A stretch of 45,330 nt of DNA from Massilia arenae (GTDB lineage Bacteria > Pseudomonadota > Gammaproteobacteria > Burkholderiales > Burkholderiaceae_D): assembly GCF_008014745.1 (NCBI RefSeq), contig NZ_VPFD01000046.1, positions 1 through 45,330 of the forward strand. The letters are read 5' to 3'. The notes below the pieces were generated by a model. The model did not search any database, was not told the origin of the DNA, and saw only the letters and a list, made by a program, of their open reading frames with translations. A program made the translations under genes and the position numbers. Shown here in pieces: positions 1 through 7,635 of the stretch. How positions within the stretch are numbered: position 1 is the first letter of the stretch; the number at the start of each line of letters is the position of its first letter.

Positions 1-70
1 CCTCCATTGAGTCCACACTTCAATGATTCAGCATACGCCAAATAAATGTTGAAGATGTAGGCTCAGCGTA

Positions 71-91
71 GCGCCTTCGCGGGAACGACGG
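71..91. repeat. REP-like half-site
   Basis: The sequence GCGCCTTCGCGGGAACGACG resembles one arm of the REP/BIME-like element at 36017-36122 (CCGCCTGCGCGGGGACGACG), with only a few differences. It lies just past the stop of the minus-strand OsmC-like gene, a usual place for such extragenic repeats. Only one arm is visible, so this may be a lone or decayed copy. Nothing else can be supported in positions 1-121. Confidence 0.45.
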
Positions 92-121
92 TCTTGGGGC
101 CAACGAGATCGTCGAGTCCTA

Positions 122-544
122 TCAGACCTCGACGATCTCGAACGAGTGCGTGATCTCGGCTGTCTTGGCCAGCATGATCGACGCCGAGCAGTATTTTTCA
201 TGCGACAGCCTGACCGCGCGTTCCACCGCCGTCGGTTTCAGCGCGTGGCCGGTCACCGTGAAGTGGAAGTTGATCCTGGTGAAGACCTTGGGATCGGTGT
301 CGGCGCGTTCGGCCTGCAGGGTCACGTCGCAGCCGCGCACGTCCTCGCGGCTGCGCTTGAGGATCAGGACCACGTCGTAGGCGCTGCAGCCGCCGGTGCC
401 CACCAGGACCATCTCCATCGGGCGCGGCGCCAGGTTATGGCCGCCGCCGTCAGGCGCGCCGTCCATGGTCACCATGTGGCCGCTGCCGGTCTCGGCCCGG
501 AAACTCATGCCCGACGGGCCGTTCCAGCTGACTTTCACTTCCAT
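122..544 (-). CDS. OsmC-family peroxiredoxin-like protein
   Basis: 140-aa protein, the usual length for OsmC/YhfA-like proteins. The two conserved redox cysteines of the family are present: C53 in the GTGGCSAYDVV segment at the start of the central helix, and C119 in HEKYCSASIML. Known OsmC/Ohr relatives are cytoplasmic homodimers that reduce organic hydroperoxides with a Cys pair; the YhfA subgroup has no firmly assigned substrate. The start ATG gives an N-terminus (MEVKVSWNGPSGMSF) typical of the family. It is a single gene, 88 bp downstream of the ABC permease stop on the same strand. Family assignment is firm; the exact substrate is not. Confidence 0.93.
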   Translation of the reverse strand: MEVKVSWNGPSGMSFRAETGSGHMVTMDGAPDGGGHNLAPRPMEMVLVGTGGCSAYDVVLILKRSREDVRGCDVTLQAERADTDPKVFTRINFHFTVTGHALKPTAVERAVRLSHEKYCSASIMLAKTAEITHSFEIVEV

Positions 545-632
545 GCGATTCTCCGTGTTGCTGATGGGTCGATAAGGACATCGATTGTACGGCAGCCGCC
601 GCCCGCGCGCAGGCGGCCGCCCATCCCTGGAC

Positions 633-1817
633 TCAAACTCCCAGCACGTATTTCTCGCTCTTCATGCGCCAGCTCGCGAACGCCACCACCAGCAGCGCCG
701 GGACCAGCGAACACAGGAAAGTCAGCACGAACGGCGCGAAGCCGATATCGCCGCCCTTGGCCAGCTCCTTGATCAGGGTCTGGTTCGACAGCATCGGCAC
801 CAGGTACATCCACTGCGCGGTCTTGAGTTCCATGAACGAGATCACGAAGCCCGGCAGCAGCGGCACGAGCATCACCAGGCTGACCGTGGTCTGGGCTTCC
901 TTGAAGGTCTTGGCGTTCATCGCCATGGCGATGTACAGGGCGGACGACAGCAGCGCCAGCGGCATCGTCGCCAGGCAGACCAGCAGCAGCGAGCCCCAGC
1001 CCAGGTTCCACGACATGCCGATTTCTTCCAGCGGCAGCCAGCGGAGCATCGCATGGCCCAGCATCAGCACCACGCTGACGCCCAGCAAAGCCAGCACGCT
1101 GGAGGCGAGCCACTTGCCGCCCACCAGCTCCCAGCTATGCGCCGGCTGGGCCATGAGCACTTCGAGCGAGCGCCGTTCGCGTTCGCCGGCGGTGCTGTCG
1201 ACTGCCGACGACATGTTCAGGAGGAAGGCCGGGAAGAACAGGAAGCCGATCATGCCGCCGATGACCATGGCCGAGCGCGAGGCATTGGTGCCGGTGTCGT
1301 AGCGTTGCAGCTGGATCGGCGCCAGGGTGGCCGGCGACACGCCGTGCGCCAGCAGGCGCGCGCTGGCGATATTGCTGCCGTAGGCCTGCAGGATCTCTTC
1401 GAGCTCGCGCCGCTGCGGGCCGCTTTCGGCCGACGAGTCGAACCACAGTTCGATGCGTGCGGGACGCATCGACTGGTAGTTGTCGACGAAGTCGTCCGAC
1501 AGGCGCAGCACGGCTGCGATCTTCTTGCCATGCAGGAGTTCTCCGATCGCTTCCTCGGTCATGGGGCCGGAGTCGTTGATCGTCACGCTGCGTTCGCGCA
1601 GCTGGGCGATCAGGGTCGGGGCCTTGGCGCCGCCGATCACGGTCAGGTGAATGCCTTCGCGTTCGGTCCTGGTGCTCTTGTCGATCAGCTGGTGCAGCGT
1701 GAAACCGAGGATCGCCGGATAGAACAGCACCGCCAGCACCAGGAAGCCGAAGGTGCGCCTGTCGCGCAGCGTCTCGCGCAGCTCCTTGAGGAATACGACC
1801 TTGAGTTTGGACTTCAT
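633..1817 (-). CDS. ABC exporter permease, NatB-like
   Basis: 394-aa integral membrane protein. After a short cytoplasmic start (KELRETLRDRRTFG) comes one membrane segment (about residues 24-42), then a roughly 130-residue extracytoplasmic domain, then five or so further membrane segments from about residue 175. The motif TAGERERRSLEVLM after the second segment is characteristic of NatB/ABC-2 type permeases. The start ATG overlaps the stop of the ATPase gene (ATGA), so the two are translationally coupled and should form one exporter. NatAB is known for Na+ extrusion in Bacillus, but substrates of proteobacterial relatives are mostly unknown, so I do not assign one. A longer in-frame start upstream is rejected because it would run into the ATPase gene. 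Confidence 0.9.
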   Translation of the reverse strand: MKSKLKVVFLKELRETLRDRRTFGFLVLAVLFYPAILGFTLHQLIDKSTRTEREGIHLTVIGGAKAPTLIAQLRERSVTINDSGPMTEEAIGELLHGKKIAAVLRLSDDFVDNYQSMRPARIELWFDSSAESGPQRRELEEILQAYGSNIASARLLAHGVSPATLAPIQLQRYDTGTNASRSAMVIGGMIGFLFFPAFLLNMSSAVDSTAGERERRSLEVLMAQPAHSWELVGGKWLASSVLALLGVSVVLMLGHAMLRWLPLEEIGMSWNLGWGSLLLVCLATMPLALLSSALYIAMAMNAKTFKEAQTTVSLVMLVPLLPGFVISFMELKTAQWMYLVPMLSNQTLIKELAKGGDIGFAPFVLTFLCSLVPALLVVAFASWRMKSEKYVLGV

Positions 1818-2545
1818 GCGATACCTTCCTCGGTGCCCACCAGGCTGACGAAGGCGTCTTCCAGGTCGGCGATGCCGGTGCGCCGGCACAGTTCTTGTGG
1901 CGAACCCTGGGCCACGGTATGGCCCTTGGCGATGACGATCACGTCTTCGCACAGGTGGATCACTTCCTGCATCACGTGGGTGGCCATGATCACGCAGCAG
2001 CCGTCCTCGCGCAGGGCGTTCAGCGCGGTGCGCAGCGCGCGCGTGCTCATCACGTCCAGGCCGCGGCTCGGTTCATCGAGCAGCAGATGGCGCGGACGGT
2101 GCAGCAGGGTGCGCGCCAGCGCCACCTTGATGCGCTGGCCCTGCGAGAAGCCCTTGGTCTGGCGCTCGAGGATGTCGTCCATCCCGAGCAGGTCCGACAC
2201 CTCGCCGACGCGGGTGCGCAGCGCGGCGCCGTCCATGCCGTTCAATTCGCCGAAGTAGTTCAGGTATTCGCGCGTGGTGAGGCGCTCGTACAGCCCGAAC
2301 TGGTCGGTCAGGAAGCCGATATTGCGGCGCACCGCCATCGGATCCTTCTCGGGATCGATGCCGCCGATCGAGATCGCGCCGTGGTCGCGTTTGAGCAGCC
2401 CGACCAGGGTGCGCAGCAGGGTGGTCTTGCCGGCCCCGTTGGGGCCCAGCAGCGCGGTGATCTGGCCGTCGCGCGCGGTAAAGGAAACGCCGCCCAGCGC
2501 CTGGACGGCGCCGAACTGCTTGCGTACATCGTGGACTTCGATCAT
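1814..2545 (-). CDS. ABC exporter ATP-binding protein, NatA-like
   Basis: 243-aa ABC ATPase. Walker A is GPNGAGKTT (residues 34-42), the Q-loop region lies around FLTDQFGLYERLT (78-90), Walker B is HLLLDEP (153-159) and a switch histidine occurs in MATHVM. The signature reads FSQGQR (133-138), a common variant of LSGGQ in NatA-type exporters. It should power the membrane protein encoded directly downstream, with which it overlaps by 4 nt. The start ATG at 2545 begins the standard MIEVHDVRKQF N-terminus and lies 14 bp after the stop of the upstream hydrolase, so the three genes form one transcript. Open frame upstream of this ATG is antisense/out-of-frame to the hydrolase and is not used. Confidence 0.94.
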   Translation of the reverse strand: MIEVHDVRKQFGAVQALGGVSFTARDGQITALLGPNGAGKTTLLRTLVGLLKRDHGAISIGGIDPEKDPMAVRRNIGFLTDQFGLYERLTTREYLNYFGELNGMDGAALRTRVGEVSDLLGMDDILERQTKGFSQGQRIKVALARTLLHRPRHLLLDEPSRGLDVMSTRALRTALNALREDGCCVIMATHVMQEVIHLCEDVIVIAKGHTVAQGSPQELCRRTGIADLEDAFVSLVGTEEGIA

Positions 2546-2559
2546 GGAGTTTCCGACAT

Positions 2560-4005
2560 TCAGGGTTGCGGCCCGGCGCTGCCGAGCTGGAAGGTGGGAG
2601 CCGGCACCTCGGCCATGCAGGCGGCGTCGAGCTTGTCCTGCGGCCGGTCGAGGAAGGCGCGCAGCAGACGCGGCGCGCAGCCGAGCTGCGACACGCCGTG
2701 GCCTGCGTTGGCGACCACCACGTGCTGGGCGTGCGCCATCGACTTCGCGGCGGTCGCGGCGCGGTGCGGCGGCGTGACCGGATCGAGGGCGCCCGACAGC
2801 AGCAGGGTCGGCGCCGCGATGCGCGCAGGTGTTACGTACGGCACCGCGGGCACCTTGATGTCCTGGCACAGTTTCGGGATCATCTCGGCCAGCGGGCGCG
2901 CCAGCACGGCGGCGTCGGATTTCATCAGCTCGGGCGTGAAGCGCGGCACGTCTTCGGCGCACACCACGGCGAAGTGCAGCAGCATCGACATGCTGGCGTC
3001 GTTGCCGAAGTCGCCGGCCAGGTTCTGGCGCGCGACGAAAGGCTCCCAGCGTCCGCGGCTGGCGCTGTGGATCAGGAAGGGCAGGCGGCGCGCATCGGCC
3101 GGCGCATACAGGATGTTGTGCACGGTGCCGAGGAAGCGCTGCGAACTCATGGTGAACTCGGTCGGCTCGGCAGTGCGCGGATTGGGCAGCGACAGGTGGA
3201 CGTCACCCGCCTCCACCTTCTGCACCAGCGCATCGAATTCGGCGCGCAGATTCGGATACGCCTTGTTGCAGGCAGCGTCCTTGGTGCAGGCGGCGAACAG
3301 GCCGTCGAGCGCGGCCTGGCCGTCACGGCCGCCGGCCGGGATCACCTGGTCGGGCGCGGCCACGCCATCGAGCACCAGGCTGCGCACGCTGTCCGGATAG
3401 GCGCGCGCGTAGGCCTGGCCCAGGCGGGTGCCGTAGGAGCCGCCCCACAGGTTGACCTGGCGGTAGCCCAGCGTGCGCCGCACCTGTTCCAGGTCGCGCG
3501 CGGCGTTGGCCGTGGTGTAGGCGGCCAGCGGCTGCTTGTTATTGGCGATGCAGGTACGCAGCTCGGCCATCAGCTCGTCGTCCGTCATGCGCTCGTGTTC
3601 GGGCCTGCTTTCGCAATCGAGCTTGCCCGAGCGGCCGGTGCCGCGCTGGTCGATGAAGACGATGTCGCGGGTTGCGCGCACGCGGTCGAAGGCGAGCTTG
3701 AGCAGGGGCAGCACGTCGCTGCCGGCCTGGCCGGGACCGCCGGCCAGCACGAACAGCGGGTCGCTGCGCGTGCCCTGGCGGTAGGCCGGGGCGACGGTCA
3801 CGTGCAGTTTCAGTGGCGCGCCTTGCGGCTTGGCATAATCGAGCGGGACATCGACGGTGACGCAGCGCAGGGCTTCGACCACGCCGGGCAGGTGGCAGCT
3901 GCGTTCGGTCTTCGAGGACGCAGGCGAGGCGGCGGTGTTCTGGGCGCTGGCCGCGCCCGTGAGCAGCAGGGCCAGGATGGCGGGCAGAATCTTGGATCTC
4001 TTCAC
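2560..4005 (-). CDS. Secreted alpha/beta hydrolase, S33/TAP-like peptidase
   Basis: 481 aa beginning with a Sec signal peptide (MKRSKILPAILALLLTGAASA, cleavage expected after about residue 21). The core is an alpha/beta hydrolase of the proline-iminopeptidase/tripeptidyl-aminopeptidase type. It has the oxyanion region LAGGPGQAG (88-96), DQRGTGRSG (119-127), nucleophile S190 in GGSYGTR, D408 in SGALDPVTPP and H436 in AGHGVSQ. The start is GTG at 4005, preceded by GAGGAG at a good distance; the nearby ATG at 4010 is followed at once by a stop. Such enzymes usually remove N-terminal residues from short peptides in the periplasm, but substrate is inferred only. It is the first gene of an operon with the NatAB-like exporter. 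Confidence 0.9.
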   Translation of the reverse strand: MKRSKILPAILALLLTGAASAQNTAASPASSKTERSCHLPGVVEALRCVTVDVPLDYAKPQGAPLKLHVTVAPAYRQGTRSDPLFVLAGGPGQAGSDVLPLLKLAFDRVRATRDIVFIDQRGTGRSGKLDCESRPEHERMTDDELMAELRTCIANNKQPLAAYTTANAARDLEQVRRTLGYRQVNLWGGSYGTRLGQAYARAYPDSVRSLVLDGVAAPDQVIPAGGRDGQAALDGLFAACTKDAACNKAYPNLRAEFDALVQKVEAGDVHLSLPNPRTAEPTEFTMSSQRFLGTVHNILYAPADARRLPFLIHSASRGRWEPFVARQNLAGDFGNDASMSMLLHFAVVCAEDVPRFTPELMKSDAAVLARPLAEMIPKLCQDIKVPAVPYVTPARIAAPTLLLSGALDPVTPPHRAATAAKSMAHAQHVVVANAGHGVSQLGCAPRLLRAFLDRPQDKLDAACMAEVPAPTFQLGSAGPQP

Positions 4006-4027
4006 AACATCTCCTCAGGTTGTAACG

Positions 4028-4057
4028 ATGATAAGTTCGCGCTGTTTCCCAGGTCAA
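4028..4057 (-). promoter_or_regulatory. Sigma-70-like promoter of hydrolase-NatAB operon
   Basis: On the minus strand TTGACC (4052-4057) and TATCAT (4028-4033) are separated by 18 bp. Transcription would start near 4021, giving a leader of about 15 nt before the GTG start. It is divergent from the rplM promoter about 90 bp away. Prediction from sequence only. Confidence 0.55.
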
Positions 4058-4148
4058 CCGATTGTTTCAACTGCGCATCAAGGTATGTGGTGTGGGTAAG
4101 TGCTTTTGTGCAAGATTGCGTCGTCGGCGAGATCGACATCGATCGGGA

Positions 4149-4178
4149 TTGACGTCGATGGCGATGGTGGAGTATGAT
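4149..4178 (+). promoter_or_regulatory. Sigma-70 promoter of rplM-rpsI
   Basis: TTGACG (4149-4154), an 18-bp spacer and TATGAT (4173-4178) make a near-consensus housekeeping promoter, as expected for a ribosomal protein operon. The start point would be near 4185, leaving an untranslated leader of about 93 nt before rplM. Confidence 0.7.
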
Positions 4179-4184
4179 TGCCGG

Positions 4185-4241
4185 CTTTCCGTTTGCTCAG
4201 GAAAGACAATAAGGACGAGTCCGCTGAAGCATTTGTGCGGA
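4185..4241 (+). promoter_or_regulatory. rplM leader stem-loops
   Basis: Two small stem-loops can form in the predicted rplM leader: CTTTCC (4185-4190) with GGAAAG (4200-4205), and TCCGC (4220-4224) with GCGGA (4237-4241). Leaders of ribosomal protein operons often bind an encoded protein for feedback control. Whether L13 or S9 binds here cannot be told from sequence. Confidence 0.35.
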
Positions 4242-4277
4242 ACCACCATTTGAGCAATTTTTTCTTTTGGAATAAAC

Positions 4278-4706
4278 ATGAAAACTTTTTCCGCTAAGGG
4301 CCATGAAGTCCAGCGCGACTGGTTTGTCATCGACGCGACGGACCTGGTCCTCGGACGTGTTGCCAGCGAAGTGGCACTCCGACTGCGCGGCAAGCACAAG
4401 CCAGAGTTCACCCCGCACGTTGACACCGGCGACTTCATCGTCGTGATCAACGCCGGCAAACTGCGCGTGACCGGCACCAAGGCCACCGCAAAAACGTACT
4501 ACCGTCACTCGGGCTACCCGGGCGGTATCTACGAAACCAACTTCCTGAAAATGCAACAGCGTTTCCCAGGTCGCGCACTCGAGAAAGCTGTCAAGGGCAT
4601 GCTGCCTAAGGGCCCACTCGGCTACGCCATGATCAAGAAGCTGAAAGTGTACGCGGAAGGTTCGCACCCGCACGCTGCTCAGCAACCACAAGCACTGACC
4701 CTCTAA
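4278..4706 (+). CDS. rplM: 50S ribosomal protein L13
   Basis: 142 aa, exactly the usual bacterial length. Family landmarks are visible: MKTFSAKGHEVQRDWFVIDATDLVLGRVAS at the N-terminus (given here only as a landmark region, residues 1-30), the GDFIVVINA segment near residue 51 and MLPKGPLGYAM near residue 113. L13 is one of the early assembly proteins of the 50S subunit. It is followed after 9 bp by rpsI, the near-universal partner. The ATG lies in a weak Shine-Dalgarno context (TTTTGGAATAAAC), which may fit translational control of this operon. Confidence 0.98.
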   Translation: MKTFSAKGHEVQRDWFVIDATDLVLGRVASEVALRLRGKHKPEFTPHVDTGDFIVVINAGKLRVTGTKATAKTYYRHSGYPGGIYETNFLKMQQRFPGRALEKAVKGMLPKGPLGYAMIKKLKVYAEGSHPHAAQQPQALTL

Positions 4707-4715
4707 GGAACTGAC

Positions 4716-5108
4716 ATGATCGGTAACTACAACTACGGCACCGGCCGTCGCAAGAGTGCAGTCGCTCGCGTGTTCATCAAAGCTGGCACCGGCCAGATCA
4801 TCGTGAACGGTAAGCCAGCATCGGAATACTTCTCGCGTGAAACCGGCCTGATGGTGATCCGTCAGCCGCTGGAACTGACCGGCAACGTCGAACGTTTCGA
4901 CATCAAGGTCAACGTGCACGGCGGCGGTGAGTCGGGCCAGGCTGGCGCCGTCCGTCACGGCATCACCCGCGCTCTGATCGACTACGACGCAGCACTGAAG
5001 GGCGACCTGGCACGTGCCGGCTTCGTCACCCGTGACGCCCGTGAAGTCGAGCGTAAGAAAGTTGGTCTGCGCAAAGCACGTCGCGCAAAGCAATTCTCGA
5101 AGCGTTAA
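4716..5108 (+). CDS. rpsI: 30S ribosomal protein S9
   Basis: 130 aa, the normal length. It has the GTGRRKSAVARVF N-terminal motif and ends in the basic tail RRAKQFSKR; the last residues of S9 are known to reach the P-site tRNA anticodon loop. A good Shine-Dalgarno (TAAGGA) precedes the ATG and overlaps the rplM stop, so expression is coupled to rplM. A strong terminator follows. Confidence 0.98.
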   Translation: MIGNYNYGTGRRKSAVARVFIKAGTGQIIVNGKPASEYFSRETGLMVIRQPLELTGNVERFDIKVNVHGGGESGQAGAVRHGITRALIDYDAALKGDLARAGFVTRDAREVERKKVGLRKARRAKQFSKR

Positions 5109-5119
5109 TCGTCTTCCTC

Positions 5120-5178
5120 AGTGCCTTCGGGCACTGGTTCAGAAAAGCCGTCCGCCGCAAGGTTGGGCGGCTTTTTTG
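5120..5178 (+). terminator. Terminator of rplM-rpsI
   Basis: Two consecutive hairpins follow rpsI. The first is CAGTGCC-TTCG-GGCACTG (5120-5137), a perfect 7-bp stem with a UUCG tetraloop but no T-tract. The second pairs AAAAGCCG (5144-5151) with CGGCTTTT (5169-5176) and ends in a T6 run, a standard rho-independent terminator. Confidence 0.85.
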
Positions 5179-5271
5179 CTTTAGGGATAGGTACAGCACC
5201 CCGCTAAACAGACTGTTAAAATGCAGCCTCGTCCTAATAGGGGCCTTTTTACCATTATTGAAGGAAAAGAC

Positions 5272-6309
5272 ATGATTAAAGTTGGCATCGTCGGCGGAAC
5301 CGGATACACGGGCGTGGAATTGCTGCGGCTGTTGGCCGTTCATCCGGATGTGCAACTGACCGCGATCACTTCGCGCAAGGAAGACGGCCTGCCGGTGGCC
5401 GATATGTTTCCTTCGCTGCGCGGTCGCGTCGACATCGCCTTCTCGAGCCCGGACAAGGCCGACCTGAAGCAGTGCGACGTGGTGTTCTTCGCCACCCCGC
5501 ACGGCGTGGCGATGGCCCAGGCGCCCGAGCTGCTGGCGGCCGGCGTCAAGGTGGTCGACCTGGCGGCGGACTTCCGCATCAAGGACCGCGCCGTCTTTGA
5601 AAAATGGTACAAGATCGAGCACACCGCGCCCGAGCTGCTGGATGAAGCCGTCTACGGTCTGCCGGAGCTGAACCGCGACGCCATCAAGGGCGCGCGCCTG
5701 ATCGCCAACCCGGGCTGCTACCCGACCACGATGCAGCTGGGCTACTATCCGCTGCTGAAAGCCGGCCTGATCGACGCCGGCAGCCTGATCGCCGACTGCA
5801 AGTCGGGCGTCTCCGGCGCCGGCCGCAAGGCCGAGATCGGCACGCTGTTCTCGGAGTCGAGCGACAACTTCAAGGCCTATGGCGTGCAAGGCCACCGCCA
5901 CACGCCGGAAACCTCGGCCCAGCTGGCGCGCTACACCGACCAGAAGGTCGGCCTGATCTTCACCCCGCACCTGGTGCCGATGATCCGCGGCATGCACGCA
6001 ACGCTGTATGCGCGCCTGACGCAGGAGATCGACAACGCTGCCCTGCAGGCGCTGTTCGAAGAACAATACAAGGACAGCGAATTCGTCGACGTCATGCCGT
6101 TCGGCTCGCATCCAGAGACGCGCTCGACCCGCGGCTCGAATATGCTGCGCCTGGCGCTGCACCGTCCGGAAGGCACGGACACCGTCGTGATCCTGGTAGT
6201 GCAGGACAATCTGGTCAAGGGCGCCTCGGGCCAGGCCGTGCAGTGCATGAACCTGATGTTCGGCCTGGAGGAATCGAAGGGCCTGCAGCAGATCGCCTTG
6301 TTGCCATAA
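5272..6309 (+). CDS. argC: N-acetyl-gamma-glutamyl-phosphate reductase
   Basis: 345 aa. It carries out the third step of arginine synthesis, NADPH-dependent reduction of N-acetylglutamyl phosphate to the semialdehyde, in the cytoplasm. The N-terminal Rossmann motif is VGIVGGTGYTG (residues 4-14) and the catalytic cysteine is C149 in ANPGCYPT. The C-terminal half has the HRHTPE and HLVPMIRGM motifs of the family. The start ATG at 5272 has AAGGAAAAG just upstream and begins the family N-terminus; an in-frame ATG at 5221 would add 17 unrelated residues and is rejected. It stands alone here, without other arg genes, as in other betaproteobacteria. Confidence 0.97.
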   Translation: MIKVGIVGGTGYTGVELLRLLAVHPDVQLTAITSRKEDGLPVADMFPSLRGRVDIAFSSPDKADLKQCDVVFFATPHGVAMAQAPELLAAGVKVVDLAADFRIKDRAVFEKWYKIEHTAPELLDEAVYGLPELNRDAIKGARLIANPGCYPTTMQLGYYPLLKAGLIDAGSLIADCKSGVSGAGRKAEIGTLFSESSDNFKAYGVQGHRHTPETSAQLARYTDQKVGLIFTPHLVPMIRGMHATLYARLTQEIDNAALQALFEEQYKDSEFVDVMPFGSHPETRSTRGSNMLRLALHRPEGTDTVVILVVQDNLVKGASGQAVQCMNLMFGLEESKGLQQIALLP

Positions 6310-6367
6310 CTGCTACGCGCGTTGCGCGACCCGACGCAGATCAAAGCGACGACCTTTGAGCCGGGTA

Positions 6368-6404
6368 AATTGACTGTTGGACACGTTCAATCCAACGGTC
6401 AATT
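6368..6404 (+). promoter_or_regulatory. Stem-loop before bactofilin RBS
   Basis: AATTGACTGTTGGA (6368-6381) and TCCAACGGTCAATT (6391-6404) form a 14-bp inverted repeat with a 9-nt loop. The single mismatch is a G-U pair in RNA. The right arm ends 7 nt before the AGAGG ribosome-binding site (6411-6415). There is no T-tract, so it does not look like a terminator of argC. It could be a dyad operator or a leader hairpin affecting translation or stability. Confidence 0.6.
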
Positions 6405-6421
6405 CTCCTCAGAGGTGCGTC

Positions 6422-6823
6422 ATGTTCGGTCGACAAGTGAAAAGCGAGATAGACAGCCTGGTCGGTATCTCGGCCCGCATCGAGGGTGACCTGTGTTTCA
6501 CCGGCGGGCTGCGTATCGACGGTGAAGTCCACGGCAATGTGGTGGCGGTGGATGGCGCCGACAGCATGCTGATCGTGTCGGAGCATGCGCGCATCGAGGG
6601 CGAGGTGCGCTGCGCCAGCCTGGTGGTCAATGGCTACATTGCCGGGGCTGTTTATTCGTCGGAACTCCTTGAATTACAGCCGAAAGGCCGCATTAATGGG
6701 GATGTACATTACCGTTTGCTCGAGATGCATGGCGGGGCGTTGGTAACAGGTAAATTAACGCACCAACCCGCCAGCGAGCCGGTGTTTCATCTAGCCGACG
6801 CTGTGGAAGGCTCGGCAGCATGA
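6422..6823 (+). CDS. Bactofilin (polymer-forming cytoskeletal protein)
   Basis: 133 aa, almost entirely a beta-helical bactofilin (DUF583) domain. It shows the repeating turns IEGDLCFTGGLRIDGEVHGNV, with later turns ARIEGEVRCASLVVNG and GRINGDVHYRLLEMHGG. Bactofilins self-assemble into filaments without nucleotide and act in cell shape, stalk or pole organisation, often with M23 peptidases. An M23 peptidase gene lies 2.3 kb away on the other strand. Start ATG 6422 follows AGAGG by 6 nt; an in-frame TTG at 6377 lies inside the stem-loop and is not used. Gene order argC-bactofilin-erpA is common in this group of bacteria. Confidence 0.93.
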   Translation: MFGRQVKSEIDSLVGISARIEGDLCFTGGLRIDGEVHGNVVAVDGADSMLIVSEHARIEGEVRCASLVVNGYIAGAVYSSELLELQPKGRINGDVHYRLLEMHGGALVTGKLTHQPASEPVFHLADAVEGSAA

Positions 6824-6838
6824 CTTCCGCCAACCGTC

Positions 6839-6844
6839 TATAAT
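6839..6844 (+). promoter_or_regulatory. Perfect -10 element before erpA
   Basis: TATAAT at 6839-6844, 15 bp after the bactofilin stop codon and 33 bp before the erpA ATG. No good -35 hexamer is seen at the right distance. It suggests erpA has its own start of transcription near 6851. Confidence 0.45.
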
Positions 6845-6876
6845 GGACGGTGTTTGATTTATTCAGGAGCTTTCCC

Positions 6877-7245
6877 ATGACCGCAGTCGCCGAAGTAGTA
6901 GATTTCGACACGATTCCCGTACCAATCAACTTCACCGACAGCGCGGCTCAGAAAGTTGCTCAGCTGATCGAAGAAGAAGGCAACCCCGACCTGAAACTGC
7001 GCGTCTTCGTGCAGGGCGGTGGCTGCTCGGGCTTCCAATATGGTTTCACCTTCGACGAGATCGTCAATGAAGACGATACGACGATGGAAAAGGCAGGCGT
7101 CCAGCTGCTGATCGACTCGATGAGCTACCAGTACCTGGTCGGCGCCGAGATCGACTACAAGGACGACCTCGAAGGCGCCCAGTTCGTGATCAAGAACCCG
7201 AACGCCACCTCGACCTGCGGCTGCGGTTCGTCGTTCTCGGCGTAA
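6877..7245 (+). CDS. erpA: Iron-sulfur cluster insertion protein ErpA
   Basis: 122 aa A-type carrier that passes Fe-S clusters to apoproteins. The three conserved cluster-binding cysteines are present: C50 in GGGCSGFQYGF, and C114 and C116 in STCGCGSSF near the end. The strand-helix pattern INFTDSAAQKVAQLIEEEGNPDLKLRVFV (residues 17-45, region landmark) is typical. Betaproteobacterial members in this gene context are named ErpA. The start ATG at 6877 has CAGGAG (6864-6869) upstream. Followed by a strong terminator. Confidence 0.96.
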   Translation: MTAVAEVVDFDTIPVPINFTDSAAQKVAQLIEEEGNPDLKLRVFVQGGGCSGFQYGFTFDEIVNEDDTTMEKAGVQLLIDSMSYQYLVGAEIDYKDDLEGAQFVIKNPNATSTCGCGSSFSA

Positions 7246-7283
7246 TCGTTGCTCGCTCATCCAGGCCACGGTCTGGATCATCG

Positions 7284-7313
7284 ACGGCCCGCTTGTGCGG
7301 GCCGTTTGTATTT
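7284..7313 (+). terminator. Terminator of erpA
   Basis: ACGGCCCGC (7284-7292), loop TTGT, GCGGGCCGT (7297-7305), then TTTGTATTT: a perfect 9-bp GC-rich stem with a T-rich tail. A smaller stem ATCCAG/CTGGAT lies just before it. Confidence 0.88.
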
Positions 7314-7372
7314 ACCGTGTGTGCTGTCGGCCCACGGTGGTAGCATGACGCTTTTTTAAGACAGAGGTAGCA

Positions 7373-7600
7373 ATGACCGTATTCGCCATGCCCGTATTCG
7401 ACGCCACCGTCATCTACGAGGGCAAGGAACTGTTCAAGGGACAGGGCGCCGCCAAAGGCTGGGCCGAGAAGTTGGCCCGGGAGATCGAGAGCGAGGTCAC
7501 GGTGGAAAAAATCGGCACCGGTTGGGTGCTGTGCGGCACGGTCGATGGCGTGCCGTGCCAGTGGGCCATCCTCGGCCAGCGGCTCAAGCGTCTCGACTGA
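7373..7600 (+). CDS. Small conserved-looking hypothetical protein
   Basis: 75 aa that I do not recognise. It looks like a compact alpha/beta protein: a strand (VFDATVIYEGKELF), a helix (AAKGWAEKLAREIESE), then strands VTVEKIGTGWVLCGTV and VPCQWAILG. No signal peptide or membrane segment. Start ATG has GAGG (7364-7367) at a good distance. Codon usage matches neighbours. It is followed after 35 bp by another small gene, with which it probably shares a transcript. Confidence 0.75.
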   Translation: MTVFAMPVFDATVIYEGKELFKGQGAAKGWAEKLAREIESEVTVEKIGTGWVLCGTVDGVPCQWAILGQRLKRLD

Positions 7601-7635
7601 CGCTCCAAACTATCAATCCAACAACAAGGTAAGTA

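Noticed and set aside
585..2258. Long plus-strand open frame opposite the ABC permease and ATPase genes
   Set aside because: The product is rich in Arg, His and Gln, as expected from reading the complement of a high-GC gene. The minus-strand genes have clear family motifs.
6374..6404. Rho-independent terminator of argC
   Set aside because: The stem is strong but is followed by CTCCTCAGAGG, not a T-run, and lies 60 bp past the argC stop right at the next ribosome-binding site.
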